Source: Pseudonocardiales bacterium | GTDB taxonomy: Bacteria > Actinomycetota > Actinomycetes > Mycobacteriales > Jatrophihabitantaceae | Reading direction: 5' to 3' | Assembly: GCA_030840415.1 (NCBI GenBank) | Contig: JAVEEO010000217.1 | Span: 1-17,211, forward strand | DNA: 17,211 nucleotides | Shown: piece by piece, positions 14,081-17,211 of the stretch | Position numbering within the stretch: position 1 is the stretch's first letter | Layout of the letters: the number at the start of each line of letters is the position of its first letter | The notes under the pieces: model-generated | The model's input: the letters and a program-made list of their open reading frames with translations, nothing else | The model's database searches: none | Told to the model about the DNA's origin: nothing | Position numbers and translations under genes: made by a program

Positions 14081-14109
14081 TCTGTAGTCACCCGGCGGCC
14101 CGGGTTCAG
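14081..14109 (-). promoter_or_regulatory. Candidate promoter of the ligase gene
   Basis: Read on the - strand, CTGAAC (14109-14104) and TACAGA (14086-14081) are separated by 17 bp and resemble -35 and -10 boxes. Transcription would start around 14075 and give a ~120-nt leader covering the 33-codon frame. The matches are imperfect. Confidence 0.35.
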
Positions 14110-14201
14110 TCACTTTTTTCCAGCCGTGCCGGAGGCCGGGACCGCCGCTGCCCGGCGCGCTGGCCGGTGCCGCCTGCGAGCTCGGACGGGCGGCCTGCAA
14201 C

Positions 14202-14207
14202 TAGCCT
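14202..14207 (+). promoter_or_regulatory. Candidate -10 box for the HAD-GH65 operon
   Basis: TAGCCT matches TANNNT and would give a leader of ~57 nt that includes the inverted repeat at 14216-14250 and the GAGGGG ribosome-binding site. The rest of the 13957-14270 divergent intergenic region is lower in G/C than the genes; I see no other gene in it. Confidence 0.35.
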
Positions 14208-14215
14208 GGAGTCGC

Positions 14216-14250
14216 CCGGGCGCGGGTGAACCACCACCGATCGCGCCCGG
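14216..14250. repeat. Inverted repeat in the leader of the HAD-GH65 operon
   Basis: Perfect 9-bp arms (CCGGGCGCG and CGCGCCCGG) flank a 17-base loop that itself holds a small GGTG/CACC pairing. It sits between the candidate -10 box and the ribosome-binding site of the beta-phosphoglucomutase gene. It could be an operator or an mRNA leader hairpin. Confidence 0.5.
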
Positions 14251-14270
14251 CCGGACGATGAGGGGCTTCG

Positions 14271-15011
14271 ATGGTGCTGGGGCTGCCCGACGGCGTGCTG
14301 GCCTGCCTGTTCGACCTCGACGGCGTGCTGACCGACACCGCGGCGGTGCATGCCGCGGCCTGGAAGCACACCTTCGACGATTTCCTGCGAGAGCGCGACG
14401 GCGACGGCTTCGAGCCGTTCGACTCCGAAGCCGACTACGACCGCTACGTCGACGGCAAGCCGCGCGCCGACGGGGTCCGGGACTTCCTGGCCGCCCGCGG
14501 GATCGAGCTGCCCGAGGGCGCGCCGGACGATCCCGGCTCGGCGCCGACCGTGCACGGCCTGGGCAACCGCAAGAACGAGGAGTTGAACCGCCGGATCGCC
14601 TCCGACGGCGTCCGGGTCTTCGAGGGCTCGCGGCGCTACCTGCGGGCCGCCGAGCAGGCCGGGCTGCGCCGGATCGTGGTGTCCTCCAGCGCCAACACCG
14701 AGCTGGTCCTGCGCACCACCGGCCTGGACCGCTACGTCGAGGGCCGGATCGACGGCAACACCCTGGCCGAGCGGCACCTGCCGGGCAAGCCGGCACCCGA
14801 CTCGTTCCTGGCCGGAGCCGAGCTGGCCGGGGTCACGCCGGCACAGGCGGCCGTCTTCGAGGACGCCCTCGCGGGGGTGGCGGCCGGCCGGGCCGGCTCC
14901 TTCGGTTGCGTGGTCGGCGTGGACCGGGTCGGCCAGGCCGACGAGCTGCGCGCGCACGGAGCCGATCTTGTCGTGCGCGACCTGGCCGAGCTGCTGGACG
15001 GGCAGCGGTGA
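14271..15011 (+). CDS. Beta-phosphoglucomutase-like HAD phosphatase/mutase
   Basis: 246 residues of the HAD superfamily with a helical cap inserted after motif I. Motif I is [10 protein letters not shown] with nucleophile D15 and general acid/base D17. Motif II is VVSSS, motif [18 protein letters not shown], motif [17 protein letters not shown]. The cap carries [11 protein letters not shown] and [10 protein letters not shown], typical of beta-phosphoglucomutase. It would convert beta-glucose 1-phosphate, made by an inverting GH65 phosphorylase, to glucose 6-phosphate. The ATG has GAGGGG at good spacing. Its TGA overlaps the GTG start of the GH65 gene (GTGA), so the two are co-translated. The pair matches the Rv3400-Rv3401 order of M. 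tuberculosis (recalled, not searched). Confidence 0.9.
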   Translation: MVLGLPDGVLACLFDLDGVLTDTAAVHAAAWKHTFDDFLRERDGDGFEPFDSEADYDRYVDGKPRADGVRDFLAARGIELPEGAPDDPGSAPTVHGLGNRKNEELNRRIASDGVRVFEGSRRYLRAAEQAGLRRIVVSSSANTELVLRTTGLDRYVEGRIDGNTLAERHLPGKPAPDSFLAGAELAGVTPAQAAVFEDALAGVAAGRAGSFGCVVGVDRVGQADELRAHGADLVVRDLAELLDGQR

Positions 15012-17211
15012 TCACCGACGCCCGGTTCCCGATCGAGCCGTGGCAGGTGCGCGAGGTCGGCCTGGACTTCGGCATGCTGGCCCAGAGCGAATCGATCTTC
15101 GCCCTGTCCAACGGGCACATCGGCCTTCGCGGCAACCTGGACGAGGGCGATCCCAGCGGGCTGCCCGGCACGTACCTCAACTCCTTCTACGAGGCCAGGC
15201 CGCTGCCGTACGCCGAAGCGGGCTACGGCTATCCCGAGTCCGGCCAGACGATCGTCAACGTCACCAACGGCAAACTGATCCGGCTGTTGGTCGACGACGA
15301 GCCGTTCGACCTGCGCTACGGCACGCTGGCACGCCACGAACGGGTGCTCGACCTGCGCAGCGCCACCCTGCGCCGGACGGTCGAGTGGATCTCGCCGGCC
15401 GGCACCACGCTGCGGCTGCACTCCGAGCGGCTGGTCTCCTTCACCCAGCGGGCCATCGTGGCGATCCGGTACCGGGTCGAGGCGGTCGGCGCGCCGGTGC
15501 GGGTGGTGGTGCAGTCGGAGCTGGTGGCCAACGAGGAGTTGCCCGCCCAGTCCGGGGACCCCAGGGTGGCCGCGGCGCTGCGCAACCCGCTGGAGGCTCT
15601 CGAGCACAGCGCCAGCGGCAACCGCTCCTCGCTGCTGCACGCCACCCGGCGGTCACAGCTGCGGATGGCCTGCGCCGCCGACCACCTGCTGGCCAGCGAC
15701 GCCGAGCTCGATTCGCACACCTTCGTCCAGCCCGACTGGTCCCGGACGACCGTCGGCGCCCGGCTGCAGCCCGGGCAGGCGCTGACGGTGACCAAGTTCG
15801 TGGCCTACGGCTGGTCCAGCCAGCGGACCACCCCCGCGCTGCGCGACCAGGTCGACGCTGCCCTCTCGGCCGCACTGGACACCGGCTGGACCGAACTGCT
15901 GGCCGAGCAGCGGGGCTACCTGGACGATTTCTGGAACGGCGCCGACGTCGAGCTCGACGGTGACGACGCGGTGCAGCAGGCGGTCCGGTTCGGCCTGTTC
16001 CACGTGCTGCAGGCCGGCGCCCGGGCCGAGCAGCGGGCGATCCCGGCCAAGGGCCTGACCGGACCCGGCTACGACGGGCACGCGTTCTGGGACACCGAGA
16101 GTTTCGTGCTGCCGGTGCTGACGGCCACCGCGCCGAAGGCCGCCGCCGACGCGCTGCGCTGGCGGCACTCGACGCTGGACCTGGCCACCGAGCGGGCCCG
16201 CACCCTGCAGCTGGCCGGCGCCGCCTTCGCCTGGCGCACCATCCGGGGCCAGGAGACCGGCGGGTACTGGCCGGCCGGTACCGCGGCCTTCCACATCAAC
16301 GCCGACATCGCGCTGGCCGCGGTCCGGCACGTGCACTGGACCGGCGACGAGGACTTCGAACGCAGCTGCGCGCTGCCGTTGCTGGTGGCCACCGCCCGGC
16401 TGTGGCACTCACTGGGCTACGCCGGTGCCGACGGCTGCTTCCACATCGACGGCGTGACCGGTCCGGACGAGTACAGCGCCCTGGGCGACGACAACACCTA
16501 CACCAACCTGATGGCGGCCCGGAACCTGACCGCGGCCGCCGACACCGCCCGGCGCTGGCCGGTCGAGGCCGCCGCGCTGCGGGTGAGCCCGGCCGAGCTC
16601 GAGGCCTGGCAGGCAGCGGCGGCGACCATGGCGCTAGCCTACGACGAGCAGCGCCGGATCCCGGAGCAGGATCGGGGTTATCACCGCCACCAGGTGTGGG
16701 ACTTCGCCGCCACCGCCGCCTCGACCGGGTACCCGCTGCTGCTGCGGGCGCCGTACTTCCAGATCTACCGCAAGCAGGTGGTCAAGCAGGCCGACCTGGT
16801 ACTGGCGCTGCACTGGTGCGGGGATTCCTTCAGCCTCGCCGAGAAGACCCGCGCCTTCGACTACTACGAGCAGATCACCGTCCGGGACTCCTCGCTGTCG
16901 GCGTGCTCGCAGGCCGTGGTCGCGGCCGAGGTGGGCCACCTGGAACTGGCGCACGCCTACCTCCGCGAGGCGGCGCTGATGGACCTGCGCGATCTGGAGC
17001 ACAACACCCGCGACGGCGTGCACGTCGCCTCGTTGGCCGGCTCCTGGATAGCGCTGGTCTGCGGCTTCGGCGGCCTGCGCGACCACGGCGGCCGGCTCAG
17101 CTTCGCACCGCGGCTGCCCGAGGCCATCTCCCGGCTGTCCTTCGCGGTGCGCTGGCGGGAATTCACGCTGCGGGTGGAGGTCACAGCCGACCGGGTGCGC
17201 TACCGCATCGA
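15008..17211 (+). CDS. Glycoside hydrolase family 65 disaccharide phosphorylase (3' partial)
   Basis: The frame runs from the GTG at 15008 to the window edge without a stop (734 codons visible; the family is usually ~750-800). Family features: N-terminal [16 protein letters not shown] and [22 protein letters not shown] at the start of the barrel; general acid E488 in [19 protein letters not shown]; and phosphate-site [16 protein letters not shown]65 enzymes cleave maltose, trehalose, kojibiose or related disaccharides with phosphate, inverting to beta-glucose 1-phosphate, which the coupled beta-phosphoglucomutase then uses. The linkage specificity cannot be read by eye. Translation depends on the 4-base overlap with the preceding gene; no independent ribosome-binding site is clear. 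Confidence 0.92.
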   Translation, partial: MITDARFPIEPWQVREVGLDFGMLAQSESIFALSNGHIGLRGNLDEGDPSGLPGTYLNSFYEARPLPYAEAGYGYPESGQTIVNVTNGKLIRLLVDDEPFDLRYGTLARHERVLDLRSATLRRTVEWISPAGTTLRLHSERLVSFTQRAIVAIRYRVEAVGAPVRVVVQSELVANEELPAQSGDPRVAAALRNPLEALEHSASGNRSSLLHATRRSQLRMACAADHLLASDAELDSHTFVQPDWSRTTVGARLQPGQALTVTKFVAYGWSSQRTTPALRDQVDAALSAALDTGWTELLAEQRGYLDDFWNGADVELDGDDAVQQAVRFGLFHVLQAGARAEQRAIPAKGLTGPGYDGHAFWDTESFVLPVLTATAPKAAADALRWRHSTLDLATERARTLQLAGAAFAWRTIRGQETGGYWPAGTAAFHINADIALAAVRHVHWTGDEDFERSCALPLLVATARLWHSLGYAGADGCFHIDGVTGPDEYSALGDDNTYTNLMAARNLTAAADTARRWPVEAAALRVSPAELEAWQAAAATMALAYDEQRRIPEQDRGYHRHQVWDFAATAASTGYPLLLRAPYFQIYRKQVVKQADLVLALHWCGDSFSLAEKTRAFDYYEQITVRDSSLSACSQAVVAAEVGHLELAHAYLREAALMDLRDLEHNTRDGVHVASLAGSWIALVCGFGGLRDHGGRLSFAPRLPEAISRLSFAVRWREFTLRVEVTADRVRYRI

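Noticed and set aside
14106..14957. 283-codon - strand open frame opposite the beta-phosphoglucomutase gene
   Set aside because: Shadow frame; all HAD motifs are on the + strand and the - strand product has no recognisable features.
1..17211. tRNA, rRNA, insertion sequences, att sites or CRISPR arrays
   Set aside because: None seen on reading: no transposase or integrase motifs, no terminal inverted repeats around genes, and no cloverleaf-like segment. Small non-coding RNAs cannot be ruled out by eye.

Overview
This is a very GC-rich window with strong G/C bias at third codon positions, GTG starts, leaderless-looking promoters, a GAF-ANTAR regulator and a luciferase-like oxidoreductase of the F420-dependent type. 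All of this points to an actinobacterium (Actinomycetes); the genus cannot be fixed from the sequence alone.

Left flank (1-4270, all + strand): the C-terminal part of a membrane-anchored DUF3352-type protein that runs off the left edge, a small Cys/His-rich protein containing a 20-bp perfect palindrome in its DNA, a luciferase-like oxidoreductase, a GAF-ANTAR antitermination regulator, and a small membrane-anchored coiled-coil protein. A strong bidirectional hairpin (4278-4311) closes this block against the convergent cluster.

Centre (4330-13956, almost all - strand): a compact biosynthetic gene cluster. Read in its own direction it encodes a free-standing AMP-dependent acyl/aryl ligase, an acyl carrier protein (ACP), an atypical ketosynthase (Cys-Asn-His in place of Cys-His-His), a short cysteine-less ketosynthase-like protein resembling a chain-length factor, then 4-hydroxymandelate synthase (HmaS), a phytanoyl-CoA-dioxygenase-like Fe/2-oxoglutarate oxygenase, an HSL-type alpha/beta hydrolase, 4-hydroxymandelate oxidase (Hmo) and 4-hydroxyphenylglycine aminotransferase (HpgT). 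A 4'-phosphopantetheinyl transferase lies on the + strand inside the cluster. HmaS-Hmo-HpgT is the known route from 4-hydroxyphenylpyruvate through 4-hydroxymandelate and 4-hydroxybenzoylformate to L-4-hydroxyphenylglycine (Hpg), best known from glycopeptide antibiotics. Here there is no NRPS; a ligase/ACP/odd ketosynthase set sits beside it, with one PPTase to activate the ACP. Four stop/start overlaps (hmo/hpgT, hmaS/oxygenase, KS/KS-like, ACP/KS) indicate tight co-translation. The product is not one I recognise; a small acylated or chain-extended Hpg derivative is my inference.

Right flank (13957-17211): a 314-bp divergent promoter region, then a beta-phosphoglucomutase-like HAD enzyme translationally coupled to a GH65 disaccharide phosphorylase that runs off the right edge. 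This is a conserved actinobacterial carbohydrate pair (the Rv3400-Rv3401 arrangement of Mycobacterium tuberculosis) and is probably unrelated to the cluster.
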